Under the pieces are notes generated by a model. That model did not search any database, had not been told where the DNA came from, and saw only the letters and a program-made list of their open reading frames with translations. This document shows, in pieces, positions 1 to 8,432 of a stretch of DNA of 16,656 bases. A program made the translations under genes and the position numbers. The stretch lies in assembly GCF_000381345.1 (NCBI RefSeq), contig NZ_KB906433.1, forward strand, positions 1 through 16,656. Direction: 5' to 3'. How positions within the stretch are numbered: the first letter of the stretch is position 1; each line of letters begins with the position of its first letter. The stretch comes from Deinococcus apachensis DSM 19763. Lineage in GTDB: Bacteria > Deinococcota > Deinococci > Deinococcales > Deinococcaceae.

Positions 1-278
1 AACCGACAGAAGCGCGTCGCGTGGCCCGGAAGTTGGAGTTGCACTTCACCCCCAAGCACGGCAGTTGGCTCAACGCCATTGAGCTTGAGTTTGCGGCGTT
101 GACCCGTCAGGCCCTTGATCACCGCATCGGGACGAGCGAAGAGTTGGAGCGCGTGGTCGGGGTGTACGGGAAGCTGCGCAACGAGCGGGGCCGACCCATC
201 GACTGGGCCTTCACCTCGGAGACGGCACGCTCCAAGCTCAGCCGTCTCTACCCCAAAAAACCGACAGACCAAACTTGA
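1..278 (+). CDS. IS630-family transposase, C-terminal part (5' end outside window)
   Basis: The reading frame is open from the first base of the window (codons start at position 3), so the N-terminal part lies upstream and only about 91 residues are visible. The segment [20 protein letters not shown] followed by QALDHRI is the characteristic C-terminal block of IS630/Tc1-type DDE transposases; the glutamate in the IELE stretch is the expected third catalytic acid. The enzyme would cut and paste its own element into TA dinucleotides. A GTG at position 21 is internal to the domain and is not a convincing start. Whether the element is intact cannot be judged, because its left end, first two catalytic Asp residues and left inverted repeat are outside the window. 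The frame ends with TGA and no frameshift is visible in the part present. Confidence 0.85.
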   Translation, partial: PTEARRVARKLELHFTPKHGSWLNAIELEFAALTRQALDHRIGTSEELERVVGVYGKLRNERGRPIDWAFTSETARSKLSRLYPKKPTDQT

Positions 279-286
279 CGGCCCTA
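1..286 (+). mobile_element. Right-hand part of an IS630-type insertion sequence; right boundary inferred
   Basis: The transposase tail ends at 278 and the next gene's -10 box lies at 338, so the right terminus must fall in this short stretch. IS630 elements insert at TA, and a TA occurs at 285-286 just after the sequence GACGGCCC; it is a plausible target duplication. The matching left inverted repeat cannot be seen, so the boundary is an inference. Confidence 0.35.
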
Positions 287-337
287 ACGTTCACCTGGCA
301 CACGTGGCCTCGGCGTCCACCGTTGGAAAGAGGCCGT

Positions 338-343
338 TATCAT
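338..343 (+). promoter_or_regulatory. -10 box TATCAT of a putative leaderless promoter for the phosphoesterase gene
   Basis: TATCAT matches the bacterial -10 consensus at five of six positions and ends 6 nt before the GTG at 350. This places the transcription start on or next to the start codon. No good -35 hexamer is seen at 17 +/- 1 nt. Confidence 0.55.
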
Positions 344-349
344 GTCGGG

Positions 350-1102
350 GTGCGGCTCCTGCTGCTGTCCGACATTCACGCGAACCAGACGGCGCTGGAA
401 GCCGTGTTGGCCGACGCCGGGTCCCGGCCCTACGACGAGGTGGTCCACCTCGGCGACGCCCTGGGTTACGGCCCCCACCCCCGGCAGGTGCTGAACACGC
501 TGCGCGAGCTGGACGCCGTGTGCCTGCTGGGCAACCACGAGCAGATGCTGCTGGACGCCGTGGACGGTCAGCGGGTCCGGGTGGGCGGAGTGGTCGCCGA
601 CGCGCTCGCCTGGCAGCAGCTCCAGCTCTCCGAGCGGGACCTGAAGTGGGTGCGCGCCTGGCCCGATGGCCTGGACTCGCCCGAGGTGGGCGCTCGCTAC
701 CGCCACGGCACCCCCGTCAGCCTGGACACCTACACCGACTCCGTCACTGCTGCCCGCGACGCCTTCACACGCTGGGGCGGCCGTCTGGGCTTCGTGGGGC
801 ACACGCACCTGCCCGCCGTGTACGCGACCCTCAACGCCCCGGTCGGGGAGTGGATCAAGCACCAGGCCTTCCCGCAGGGCGGGAGTTACCTCGTGCCGCC
901 GGGCGCCCGGGTGATCCTGAATCCCGGCAGCGTCGGGCAGCCCCGCGACGGCAACCCGCAGGCCAGCTACGCCCTCTTTGACAGCACACGCGGCCACTTC
1001 GAGGTCTTCCGGGTAGCTTACGACGTCGGGCGGGCGCAGGAGGCGGCGATGGCAGCCGGGCTGCCCCCGGTGCTCGCAGCGCGGCTGGCGATTGGGAAGT
1101 AG
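350..1102 (+). CDS. Calcineurin-like metallophosphoesterase (YfcE/Metallophos_2 type)
   Basis: A 250-residue cytosolic metal-dependent phosphoesterase. All blocks of the fold are visible in order: D8-I-H10 directly after the first beta strand, G35-D36 followed by GYGPHP, G61-N62-H63-E64, H119-G120-T121-P122, and G150-H151-T152-H153. Together these supply ligands for a two-metal centre. A C-terminal [11 protein letters not shown] block, common in the Metallophos_2 group, follows. The family hydrolyses phosphodiesters or phosphomonoesters; the substrate here cannot be read from sequence. I chose the GTG at 350 because the protein then begins exactly at the first strand ([10 protein letters not shown]) and a -10 box sits 6 nt upstream. 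An upstream TTG at 275 would add 25 unconvincing residues. There is no Shine-Dalgarno. The gene lies just downstream of the IS630 element and 80 bp before holB, with which it could be cotranscribed. Confidence 0.85.
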   Translation: MRLLLLSDIHANQTALEAVLADAGSRPYDEVVHLGDALGYGPHPRQVLNTLRELDAVCLLGNHEQMLLDAVDGQRVRVGGVVADALAWQQLQLSERDLKWVRAWPDGLDSPEVGARYRHGTPVSLDTYTDSVTAARDAFTRWGGRLGFVGHTHLPAVYATLNAPVGEWIKHQAFPQGGSYLVPPGARVILNPGSVGQPRDGNPQASYALFDSTRGHFEVFRVAYDVGRAQEAAMAAGLPPVLAARLAIGK

Positions 1103-1182
1103 GGTGTAGCCTGGAGCAAAGGGGGCCTGAGCGGGTACTTCCGACCCTGACACCCTCCCACTGCCCCCAGCCCCTCCCTGTT

Positions 1183-2118
1183 ATGACTTCCACTGCTCTC
1201 CTTCACGGCCCGCTGCTCGAACAGACGGGCGACTTCCGGGGCAATGCCCTGCTGCTCACCGGCCCGGCTAGGGTGGGCAAGCGCGACGTGGCTCTGGCAG
1301 TCACCGCCCAGCACAACTGCTCGGGCACGCGCGGCATGTACGGCGAGGCGTGTGGAGTATGCCCCTCCTGCCGGGCCTTCGCGGCGGGCGCCCACCCCGA
1401 CCTCCTGGTCGTCGAGCCCCGCGCCACCACCTCGACCGGCAAGGCCGCACGGCGCAAGGTCATCCCCATCGGCGCGATCCTGGAGGCCCGCGACAAGGGC
1501 CGCGAGTACGAGACGCACGTGTTCGAGTTCCTGGAGGTCCGGCCCACCTTCCGCCGCCGCGTGGTGATCGTGGATGGGGCCGAGCACCTCGGGGCGGAGG
1601 CGGCGAACGCCCTCCTGAAGCTCGTCGAGGAACCGCCGCACCGGGCGCTGTTCGTCTTCCTCTCTGAGGATGTGCGCGCCGTCATTCCCACCATCGTGAG
1701 CCGCAGCGTCCGCCTGAGCGTCACGCCCGCCCCCGACCGCGCCATTGAGCGCACCCTGACCCGGGCGGGCGAAACGCCAGATGCGGAACTCGTTGCCTTC
1801 GCCGCCGGGCGGGCCGGGGTGCTGGCCGACCGGGAGGCCGTGCGCGGCACCCTGACCGACGCCGCCGAATTCACCCATGCGCTGAATACCGGCCTGCTGT
1901 CCGCCCTGGAGGCTGCCGAGCGGCTGGAGAAGCGCTGGAATGCCGACTGGCACCCCGAGGCGTTGCGCTTCACCTGGCGCACCCTCTCCGCCCACGAGCG
2001 CGCCCGCGCGGACGCCGCCCTGGAGGCCCTGCAAACGGCGCTGGAGGCCTACGCCAGCCCCAGCCTGAGCTTCCAGGTCTTCGCCCTCAACCTGCGGGAG
2101 GCGCTGGGGGAGGGGTAA
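1183..2118 (+). CDS. holB: DNA polymerase III subunit delta' (clamp loader)
   Basis: A 311-residue AAA+ protein of the replicative clamp loader, which opens the beta sliding clamp and places it on primed DNA together with tau/gamma and delta. The P-loop is GPARVGK at residues 27-33 followed by R rather than S/T, a degenerate Walker A site typical of delta', which does not hydrolyse ATP. A zinc module follows (C46, C57, C60, C63). Then come [10 protein letters not shown] and the [11 protein letters not shown] block around residues 125-152, and the sensor-like IVSRSVRL near 172-180, the SRx motif that gives the arginine finger in this family. Length is normal. The ATG has no recognisable Shine-Dalgarno and no adjacent -10 box, so the start and its promoter are less certain than the identity. 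It converges on the MFS gene, with 22 bp between stops and no clear terminator. Confidence 0.9.
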   Translation: MTSTALLHGPLLEQTGDFRGNALLLTGPARVGKRDVALAVTAQHNCSGTRGMYGEACGVCPSCRAFAAGAHPDLLVVEPRATTSTGKAARRKVIPIGAILEARDKGREYETHVFEFLEVRPTFRRRVVIVDGAEHLGAEAANALLKLVEEPPHRALFVFLSEDVRAVIPTIVSRSVRLSVTPAPDRAIERTLTRAGETPDAELVAFAAGRAGVLADREAVRGTLTDAAEFTHALNTGLLSALEAAERLEKRWNADWHPEALRFTWRTLSAHERARADAALEALQTALEAYASPSLSFQVFALNLREALGEG

Positions 2119-2140
2119 GAATCCTCTCGTGTCCCGCCTA

Positions 2141-3373
2141 TCAGTCGGCGGGCGCCGCCACTTCCGCTCGCCGTCCCAGCCACCCGAGCACGAGCAGCAC
2201 CGGCAGGCGGAGCAGGGCCGAGATGCCCAGCGCCGCGCGCACGCCGAGCAGATTGCCCACGAGCCCCACACCCGGCCCGCCCGCGACCTGTCCCAGGGCG
2301 TCGGCCTGGGAGGCGATGGAGAGGACGGTCGCCCGCGTGCGCGGCTCCAGCCCCTGGTTGAGATAGGCCTCGTAGAGCGGCGCGTAGAGGCCGCGCAGTA
2401 CCCCAAAGGCGAGGAAGGCCGCCAGCGCCCACCCGAACTGCCCGGCAAGCGCGAAGCCCAGCGCGGCCACGGTGCCCAGCCCCCCGGTCCACACCAGCGA
2501 GCGCCGGAGGTGCGCCCCGTCCCGCGTGTCCAGGCGCCGCCGCACCGCCTCTGTCAGCACGAGGCCGAGCAGCGTGCCCGCCGCCCCGATCAGGCTGAAC
2601 CACACGGCAGGTTTGAGGTCCGGCCACCCCGGCCAGGAGAAGCTGCGCAGGAGGTGGAACTCCCACAGTCGGTCGAGGGCCTCGGTGGAGGCGCCGTACA
2701 GCACCGCTACCCCGACGAGGGCGAGCAGCACGGGCCGGGTGCGAACCGTTCGCACGCCTCCTAGAAAGGTGCCCCCCATCCCCCGCCCGAGGGGACTCTC
2801 CGGGGCATGCCGCTGGAAGGCCGTCTCGGGCATGACGAGCGCGAGCAGGAGGGCCAGCGTAAGGAGCACCCCGCCCCCCAGGGCGATGGACCAGGCGGGA
2901 TTCAGGCTGCCCAGCCAGGCGGCGAGCCCGAGCCCAGCGAGGCTCCCCAGCCGCCCGAACTGGGAGCCGCGCACCAAGATCTCGCCTACGCGCGCCTCGC
3001 CGACCTCATCGGTGAGCCAGGCGCTCTGGGCACCACTCAGGCACGTGTACCCCAGCGCGGAGACCACCTGCGCCGCGAGCGCCCAGCCCCACGTGCCGCC
3101 CAGCACCAGGACGAGCAGGCCCAGCCCCAGGAAGGCGAAGCCCAGGACGACCGAGAGGCGGCGGCTGTACACGTCGGCGAGCACACCCGTGGGAACCTCC
3201 AGCACGAAGGCCGAGCATTCGAGCACGGTACCGATCAACACGAGCTGGACGGGGGAGAGGTGCAGCGTCCCCACGAAGTAGAGTGCCTGCACGGTAAAGG
3301 CCAGGGCGAAGGCGAGGGAGGAGAGGGCTTCTTGCAGGAAAAAGGCCACAGGGGCCGGAAGTTTCAGAGACAT
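2141..3373 (-). CDS. MFS transporter
   Basis: A 410-residue, strongly hydrophobic protein with about 12 membrane segments, the usual size for the major facilitator superfamily. The N-terminal half contains E59-V-P-T-G-V-L-A-D67 followed by YSRR, the motif A variant (GxxxD...RR) between helices 2 and 3. A second pseudo-repeat (GVLRGLYAPLYEAYLNQ) lies in the C-terminal half near helix 8-9. Such carriers typically use the proton gradient to export drugs or other small molecules; the EVPTG variant is common in predicted efflux-type MFS proteins, but substrate cannot be assigned. I start at the ATG at 3373 rather than the longer frame to 3430 because GGAG lies 4 nt upstream and the membrane domain begins soon after. 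It is monocistronic as far as seen and converges with holB. Confidence 0.85.
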   Translation of the reverse strand: MSLKLPAPVAFFLQEALSSLAFALAFTVQALYFVGTLHLSPVQLVLIGTVLECSAFVLEVPTGVLADVYSRRLSVVLGFAFLGLGLLVLVLGGTWGWALAAQVVSALGYTCLSGAQSAWLTDEVGEARVGEILVRGSQFGRLGSLAGLGLAAWLGSLNPAWSIALGGGVLLTLALLLALVMPETAFQRHAPESPLGRGMGGTFLGGVRTVRTRPVLLALVGVAVLYGASTEALDRLWEFHLLRSFSWPGWPDLKPAVWFSLIGAAGTLLGLVLTEAVRRRLDTRDGAHLRRSLVWTGGLGTVAALGFALAGQFGWALAAFLAFGVLRGLYAPLYEAYLNQGLEPRTRATVLSIASQADALGQVAGGPGVGLVGNLLGVRAALGISALLRLPVLLVLGWLGRRAEVAAPAD

Positions 3374-3601
3374 GCAGCTCCGGGGAGAGTCCGTGCCCAC
3401 ATGGGGAATCCGCACGGCAACGAGGAACACACCCTCGTTCGGCCGCTTGGAGCGGGGCCGTCCGAGGAGGCGTAAGTTGTCCTATCGCTGCTGGTCTTGT
3501 GGCATGGCGCATCACCCCGAAACGGGATGACCCACCCTAACGCCTTTGGCCCCCGCTCCCATGCGCGAGATGGCCTACTCACACGCGGCCCACCACCGGC
3601 C

Positions 3602-3607
3602 TACACT
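3602..3607 (+). promoter_or_regulatory. -10 box TACACT, putative leaderless promoter of the MBL-fold gene
   Basis: TACACT ends 7 nt before the ATG at 3615, so the transcript would begin at or within a base or two of the start codon. No Shine-Dalgarno is present in the intervening pyrimidine-rich sequence. The identical hexamer and spacing recur on the other strand at 8372-8377. Confidence 0.6.
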
Positions 3608-3614
3608 CCTCCCC

Positions 3615-4274
3615 ATGACGAGGGCGAGACAACACGGCGCCGTGCGGGTGTGGACCCTCCCCACCGGGCCGCTTCAGGAGAATGCGGTGCTGGTGGCGGG
3701 GCAAGGCGGCGAGGGCTTTCTCTTCGACCCCGGCGACGAGGCGGAACGGGTGCTGGCGCTCGTGCGAGACGCGGGGGTGACGGTGCGGGGCATCCTGCTC
3801 ACGCACGCGCATTTCGACCACATCGGGGCGGTGCAGCCCGTGCGGGAGGCGCTGGGCGTGCCGGTGTCCCTCCACCCCGCCGACCTGCCGCTCTACCGGA
3901 TGGGCGCAGCGTCGGCGGCCCGCTGGAACTTGCCCTTCGTCCAGCCGGAGGCTCCTGAGCACGAGATCACGCAGGGGCAGACCTTTACGGCGGGGGACCT
4001 CACCCTGACGGCGCGGGAACTGCCGGGCCACGCGCCGGGGCATGTGGTGTTCGTCGCCCAAACTGGGGAGGCACCGGGCTTTGTCGTGGCGGGGGATACC
4101 CTCTTCCAGGGGAGCATTGGGCGCACCGACTTACCGGGCGGGAGCCACCCGCAGCTCATCGCGGGGATCGAGCGGGAGTTGTTGAGGTTGCCGGACGAGA
4201 CTGCCGTCTACCCCGGCCACGGCCCGGCCACCACCGTCGGGGCCGAGCGACGCACGAATCCCTTCCTGCGCTGA
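3615..4274 (+). CDS. MBL-fold metallo-hydrolase (glyoxalase II-like, YcbL type)
   Basis: A 219-residue cytosolic metallo-beta-lactamase-fold hydrolase. The metal-binding signature THAHFDH is at residues 63-69 (H64, H66, D68, H69). The other ligands are in the GHAPGH block (H139), the GDTLF block (D161) and YPGHGP (H202). The GRTDLPGG stretch after D161 is typical of the short glyoxalase II-like group that lacks the glutathione-binding C-terminal domain of true GloB. Family members hydrolyse thioesters or related compounds; the natural substrate is not deducible. The start at 3615 is preferred over in-frame starts at 3546, 3561 and 3570 because the preceding 23 residues are low-complexity and a -10 box lies in that interval, which would make them untranslated. 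The gene ends 60 bp before the LtrA gene, which has its own apparent promoter. Confidence 0.85.
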   Translation: MTRARQHGAVRVWTLPTGPLQENAVLVAGQGGEGFLFDPGDEAERVLALVRDAGVTVRGILLTHAHFDHIGAVQPVREALGVPVSLHPADLPLYRMGAASAARWNLPFVQPEAPEHEITQGQTFTAGDLTLTARELPGHAPGHVVFVAQTGEAPGFVVAGDTLFQGSIGRTDLPGGSHPQLIAGIERELLRLPDETAVYPGHGPATTVGAERRTNPFLR

Positions 4275-4323
4275 CCCCGGCCCTCCCCATTCGGCCAGGA
4301 GGCAGCCCGGTGGGCGGGTGCGT

Positions 4324-4329
4324 TAAGGT
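4324..4329 (+). promoter_or_regulatory. -10-like box TAAGGT, putative leaderless promoter of the ltrA-like gene
   Basis: TAAGGT fits TANNNT and ends 5 nt before the ATG at 4335, in a stretch without a Shine-Dalgarno. It is weaker than the other boxes in this window. Confidence 0.4.
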
Positions 4330-4334
4330 CGGGC

Positions 4335-5522
4335 ATGTTGCGGAATTACCGCCTCTGGTGGCACGCGCCCAGGGTCCACGAGCCGGGGGATCAGGCCCGG
4401 CGGGTGACCTGGCTGGAACTGTTCTACGACCTGGTGTTCGTGGTGGTGATCTCGCGGCTGGCACACCACCTCGCCGAGCACCCGGACCCGCGCAGCTTTG
4501 GGGAATTCCTGCTGCTGTTCGTGCCGGTGTGGTGGGTGTGGTTGAGCATCGCGTACTACAACGAGCGCTTCGAAACCTACGACCTGAGCTTCCGGGTGCT
4601 CACCTTTTTTCAAATGCTGGTGGTCGCCGTGATGGCCGCGAATGCCGAGTATGGGTTGGGGAAGACCGCCACTGGCTTCGCGCTCTCGTATGCGTCGGCG
4701 CGGCTGCTGATCGTGCTGATGTGGTGGCGGGCGGGGCGGCACAACCCGCAGGCGCGGCCCGTCACCGACCTGTACGTGCGGAACTTCAGTGTCTCGGTGG
4801 GGCTGTGGGGCATCGCGGCCTTTCTCACCGGCCCGGAGGCGCTGGCCCTCAAGGGGGCGGGCCTCCTGATCGACCTGTTCACGCCGCTGCTGACGCTGGC
4901 CGATCAGCGCCGGGCCTTTCCCGCCTCGGCGCGCAAGTTGCCCGAACGCTTCGGGCTGTTCGTGATCATTGTGCTGGGCGAGAGCCTGGTGGGGGTCGTG
5001 AACGGGCTGGCCGACGTGGAGCGGGCGGACGCCGTGACGCTGCTGCGCTTCGTGCTGGGCTTTCTGCTCGGCTTCGGACTGTGGTGGGTGTACTTCGACT
5101 TCATCGGCCGCCGCGAGCCCGACTCACAGGACCGCTGGCGCTTTTTCGCCTGGTCGTACCTGCACCTGCCGCTGGTGATCGGCATCACGCTGGTCGGGGC
5201 GATGGTGCAGCACGCGGTTGCGGTCCAGGCGGACGTGCAGCCGGGCGTGCGCTGGCTGCTGGCCGGGGGCTTCGCCCTGTACTATGCCGCCTGCGCCGGG
5301 CTGGAATTCACCCTCGAACCCGACGATCCCCCGCTTGTCCGCCTGGGGCAGATCGTCCCCCTGCGGCTGCTGACGGCGGGGGCCGCGCTGGCCCTGCCCC
5401 TTGTGCTCCACACCGTGTCCGGCCTGGTGCTGGGCCTGATCGCCCTGCACGTCGTCCACATGGTGGTGGGGTTGCGCGCCTGGTTCGGTAGTGCGAACGC
5501 GGGGCGGTCCGACGTGCATTGA
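4335..5522 (+). CDS. Low temperature requirement protein A (LtrA) family membrane protein
   Basis: A 395-residue polytopic membrane protein with roughly ten to twelve hydrophobic helices. Two family hallmarks are visible: the N-terminal block [19 protein letters not shown] (residues 22-40) and the central [18 protein letters not shown] block (about 203-220). A WWVYFDF stretch follows that is also typical of LtrA. The family is named from a Listeria locus needed for growth at low temperature; its molecular activity is not established, so no substrate is proposed. Length agrees with the family (about 380-400). The ATG start is supported by the TAAGGT box 5 nt upstream and by the placement of the family block. 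It sits between two independently promoted genes and need not be part of an operon. Confidence 0.85.
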   Translation: MLRNYRLWWHAPRVHEPGDQARRVTWLELFYDLVFVVVISRLAHHLAEHPDPRSFGEFLLLFVPVWWVWLSIAYYNERFETYDLSFRVLTFFQMLVVAVMAANAEYGLGKTATGFALSYASARLLIVLMWWRAGRHNPQARPVTDLYVRNFSVSVGLWGIAAFLTGPEALALKGAGLLIDLFTPLLTLADQRRAFPASARKLPERFGLFVIIVLGESLVGVVNGLADVERADAVTLLRFVLGFLLGFGLWWVYFDFIGRREPDSQDRWRFFAWSYLHLPLVIGITLVGAMVQHAVAVQADVQPGVRWLLAGGFALYYAACAGLEFTLEPDDPPLVRLGQIVPLRLLTAGAALALPLVLHTVSGLVLGLIALHVVHMVVGLRAWFGSANAGRSDVH

Positions 5523-5570
5523 GCCCACCTGTATGGGTCCTCCGTCCACCTTTCCGTCCACCGCCGGGTT

Positions 5571-5576
5571 TACGCT
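5571..5576 (+). promoter_or_regulatory. -10 box TACGCT in front of a short upstream ORF
   Basis: TACGCT ends 6 nt before an ATG at 5583. That ATG opens a 17-codon frame, not the DUF2270 gene, whose start is 41 nt further on. The geometry is the same as for the other leaderless starts here. Confidence 0.5.
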
Positions 5577-5582
5577 GTAGCC

Positions 5583-5623
5583 ATGGCTCTCCACCGCGAC
5601 TTCTCCGCCCCTCTCCTCCGCCC

Positions 5624-5636
<13 letters not shown>
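5583..5636 (+). CDS. Candidate 17-codon leaderless upstream ORF overlapping the DUF2270 gene start
   Basis: The ATG at 5583 opens a frame encoding [17 protein letters not shown] and ending at TAA 5634-5636. The ATG lies 6 nt after a TACGCT box, so it would be at the very 5' end of the transcript and could be translated as a leaderless start. The following gene begins with ATG at 5624, inside the last codons of this ORF and in another frame, and its own upstream sequence is pyrimidine-rich with no Shine-Dalgarno. Translation of the downstream gene may therefore depend on ribosomes that terminate at 5636 and restart. The peptide has no recognisable domain. No proof of translation can come from sequence alone. 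Confidence 0.4.
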
Positions 5637-6276
<640 letters not shown>

Positions 6277-6298
<22 letters not shown>

Positions 6299-7098
6299 GA
6301 GGGGAGGGGTGGGCGCACGTCCTGCTGGCCTCTTCGCACCTGCTCCTCCCGCCAGAGCTGCACGCCCACCAGCAGCAGGGCCTGTCCGGGCAGGCTCCAG
6401 AGGTACAGACGGGGCCGTTTCAAGACCAGGCAGACGCCCAAGGCGAGCAGTTGAGTGCTCAGGCCGAGGTTCACCGCAACCTGGTTGATGGAGCGGGGCG
6501 TGTAGGCGAGGCGGTCGGCGGGGGTCGGTTCTCCTCCAGCCGCGGCCCACAGCCGACGCTCAAAGAGTGCGCCCAGCACCCGCTCCTGCGGCGTGAAGTA
6601 CAGGGCGTAGGCGAGCTTCAGGGCCGCGAGGACGCGGGGATCGTCCCCGGCCTGGGCGGGAGGGTCGCGGAAGACCTCGCCCCGGGCCGCCCGGTGGTCC
6701 CGTTCCCACAGGTAATCCACACTCAGGATCAGGCTTTGCAGCAGGGTGAGGGGAAGGCCCCAGCGCCCCGCCAACCCGACAAGGACAGCGGCGTTGACGA
6801 TCACGTCCCCCTCCGAGTCGAGGTAGCGGCCCGTCTCGGTCGTCTGCCCGGTCGCGCGAGCGAGCTGCCCGTCGAGGTTGTCGAGCAGGGTCTTGACCTG
6901 GAGGAGCAGGGCGGGGGTCACCCGGTGCCCGCGCCGCAGCAGGACGCCGGTGAACACGCCCAGCGCCGTGTGCGTCAGCACCACGTGGAGGGGGTTGACC
7001 TGGCGGCGGGCGAGCGGCGGCACCAGCCGCTGTGCCATGGGCCGGAAGAGGCTTTCAGCGGCCCACTCGCGGGCGGGGCGGGCCTTGCCGTGCGTCAC
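6277..7098 (-). CDS. CDP-alcohol phosphatidyltransferase family protein
   Basis: A 273-residue membrane enzyme carrying the complete family signature D-x2-D-G-x2-A-R-x8-G-x3-D-x3-D at residues 73-98 (D73, D76, G77, A80, R81, G90, D94, D98). Enzymes of this family move a phosphatidyl or similar group from a CDP-linked donor to an alcohol, releasing CMP, in the membrane. The four Asp residues bind the metal and substrate. Several hydrophobic helices flank the motif, as expected. Which alcohol is used (glycerol phosphate, inositol phosphate, serine or another) cannot be told. The start is GTG at 7098, 4 nt after the stop of the preceding gene; its Shine-Dalgarno is weak, suggesting translational coupling. 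It is the third gene of a compact operon beginning at 8364. Confidence 0.85.
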
Positions 7099-7102
7099 CC
7101 CG

Positions 7103-7477
7103 CTACCGTCGCCCGGCCCCGCCGCGCGGCGGACCCTTGCGAACGCCCGCGAAGCGGTTGCGCTCCTTGCGGCGCTCGGCGCTCGTCAGGCCCTTCTTGT
7201 CCCGGGGCGCCCCGCCCGCGCGGCCCGGCACGGCCCGCCCCGGCACGAAGGAGTCCACCGTCAGGAAGCGGAACAGCGGGATATACAGCAGCAGGACGAA
7301 GATCAGGGTGCCCCACCAGGTATCCAGGTACGGCCCCAGCCCGAAGGCCCGCAGCACGGCCGACAGCACCGTGGCAAGCACGGTGAAGAGCAGCACCCGG
7401 ACCAGCAGCCGCAAGAGCTTGGGCCGTGTGAAACCCGGCGTGGGATCAGGCGTGACGAGCCAGTGCCAGAACCTCAT
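7103..7477 (-). CDS. Small two-helix membrane protein with a basic C-terminal tail (unknown function)
   Basis: I do not recognise this 124-residue protein. It has two predicted membrane helices, at about residues 24-46 ([20 protein letters not shown]) and 57-76 ([19 protein letters not shown]). The polar tail is strongly basic, with [17 protein letters not shown] and several RR/GR pairs, likely cytosolic and able to touch RNA, lipid head groups or ribosomes. The ATG at 7477 overlaps the stop of the upstream gene as ATGA, a classic coupling arrangement, and fixes the start; the longer open frame to 7555 is an extension inside the upstream gene. It sits 4 nt before the CDP-alcohol phosphatidyltransferase, so it may assist that enzyme in the membrane; this is inferred from position only. 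Confidence 0.75.
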   Translation of the reverse strand: MRFWHWLVTPDPTPGFTRPKLLRLLVRVLLFTVLATVLSAVLRAFGLGPYLDTWWGTLIFVLLLYIPLFRFLTVDSFVPGRAVPGRAGGAPRDKKGLTSAERRKERNRFAGVRKGPPRGGAGRR

Positions 7478-8364
7478 GCGTCCGCCTCGCCAGCAGCGGG
7501 GCGGGCGGCTGCCCCCAGCGTCACCCGGTCGCGGAAGGCCGTCACCTCCGGCCACTCGGTCTGCCCGGCGTCCACGTCGATCACGAGCGCGGGCTTGTGC
7601 GTTCCCCGGGCCAGGCGCTCCAGTACCCGCCGGTGCGCGGCGTCGCGGGCGGGCGCGGTGAGCAGGACACCCCGCACGGCGCTCTTGCCCTCCAGCAGCC
7701 TCAGGGCGCCGAAGAGTTCCCTTTCCCCGGCCGGAGCCGTCTCCGCCCGCTCCATCCGCTCGCCCCGGGCCGCCACCTGCGAGGCGGGCAGGTCTGGCGA
7801 GTAGACGCCGTGGAGGCCCACCTCTTCCAGCGCTGCCCGCAGCCCCACGCTCAGGTCCGGGTCGCCCAGCAACGCCCGTGGGCCGATCACGGCAACGGTC
7901 ACGCGTGAGCCGCGGCTGAGCGTCGGCATCTCCTCGCGTCCCCCCACCGCCAGCGGTTTGACGCGCTCCAGGGCCAGCCGCACCCGGCCCGGGTTGCGGG
8001 TCAATTGTTGACCCAGCTCCAGCGCCGCCGCCGTCATCTCCGGCCCGCCGTCGGGCAGGGCGATGAGCTGGGGCAGGCCGCTGAGGCGCCGGGGCAGCAG
8101 CTCCGTCAGAGCCTCGCCCCAGGGGTCATCGCGCACGGGCGCTGTCTGCAGGATCAGCACTGCGTCCACCCGCCCCAGTTCGAGCACCCGCCCCAGCGCG
8201 AGCTGCACCTGCACGGGTTCGTCCGGCAGACTCGCCTGGCCCAGCTCCCACGCCTCGTGGGCGGGGAGGGCGGGCTGCGCCACCTCCACCCCGAGTTCCT
8301 TGAGAAACGCCGCCCAGTACCGCCCGTAACGGGCGCCCAGCACATCCAGCAGACCGACCTTCAT
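7474..8364 (-). CDS. Cysteine-free protein resembling the DUF2229 / 2-hydroxyacyl-CoA dehydratase fold
   Basis: A 296-residue soluble protein. Its beginning, [20 protein letters not shown] followed by LKELGVEV, resembles the first repeat of DUF2229/HgdB-type proteins (pattern KVGIPR...fw..fF.eLG.evv). The segment [19 protein letters not shown] aligns with their usual CFPVKLAHGHV region. The second half starts a new Rossmann-like unit ([19 protein letters not shown]) and ends with [20 protein letters not shown], like the family's vlelDe....v.TRleAF block. The family normally uses conserved cysteines to hold an iron-sulphur cluster; this protein has no cysteine at all, so a dehydratase or cluster role is unlikely and it may be a structural or binding relative. 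The ATG at 8364 follows a -10 box by 7 nt. It leads a three-gene operon. The family assignment is by eye and moderately sure. Confidence 0.7.
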   Translation of the reverse strand: MKVGLLDVLGARYGRYWAAFLKELGVEVAQPALPAHEAWELGQASLPDEPVQVQLALGRVLELGRVDAVLILQTAPVRDDPWGEALTELLPRRLSGLPQLIALPDGGPEMTAAALELGQQLTRNPGRVRLALERVKPLAVGGREEMPTLSRGSRVTVAVIGPRALLGDPDLSVGLRAALEEVGLHGVYSPDLPASQVAARGERMERAETAPAGERELFGALRLLEGKSAVRGVLLTAPARDAAHRRVLERLARGTHKPALVIDVDAGQTEWPEVTAFRDRVTLGAAARPAAGEADA

Positions 8365-8371
8365 TCCACGC

Positions 8372-8377
8372 AGTGTA
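8372..8377 (-). promoter_or_regulatory. -10 box TACACT, putative leaderless promoter of the 8364-6277 operon
   Basis: Read on the minus strand, TACACT ends 7 nt before the ATG at 8364, within a longer TATACACT. It shares a 68-bp intergenic region with the opposite-facing phosphotransferase promoter; the two -35 zones would overlap near 8395-8402. Confidence 0.6.
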
Positions 8378-8419
8378 TAGGCCCGGCGGCCCGGGACAGG
8401 GAGACGCCACCCTTTCCCC

Positions 8420-8425
8420 TATCCT
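8420..8425 (+). promoter_or_regulatory. -10 box TATCCT, putative leaderless promoter of the phosphotransferase gene
   Basis: TATCCT ends 7 nt before the ATG at 8433. No Shine-Dalgarno occurs in between (GCCGGGC). Together with the minus-strand box at 8372-8377 it forms a compact divergent pair. Confidence 0.55.
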
Positions 8426-8432
8426 GCCGGGC

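Noticed and set aside
342..344. ATG at 342 as start of the phosphoesterase
   Set aside because: It has AGAGG at good spacing but is out of frame with the conserved domain and its own frame closes without any motif.
115..981. A 288-residue plus-strand frame starting inside the transposase
   Set aside because: Overlaps the phosphoesterase with complete metal-binding motifs; Arg/Pro/Gly-rich shadow.
1018..2448. A 476-residue minus-strand open frame
   Set aside because: It lies across holB and the tail of the MFS gene in another frame, is proline/arginine/glycine rich and shows no domain; a GC-rich shadow frame.
3510..3529. Hairpin CATC..CCCG-AAA-CGGG..GATG between the MFS and MBL genes
   Set aside because: Short and bulged, with no T-run and no clear relation to either promoter; not listed as a feature.
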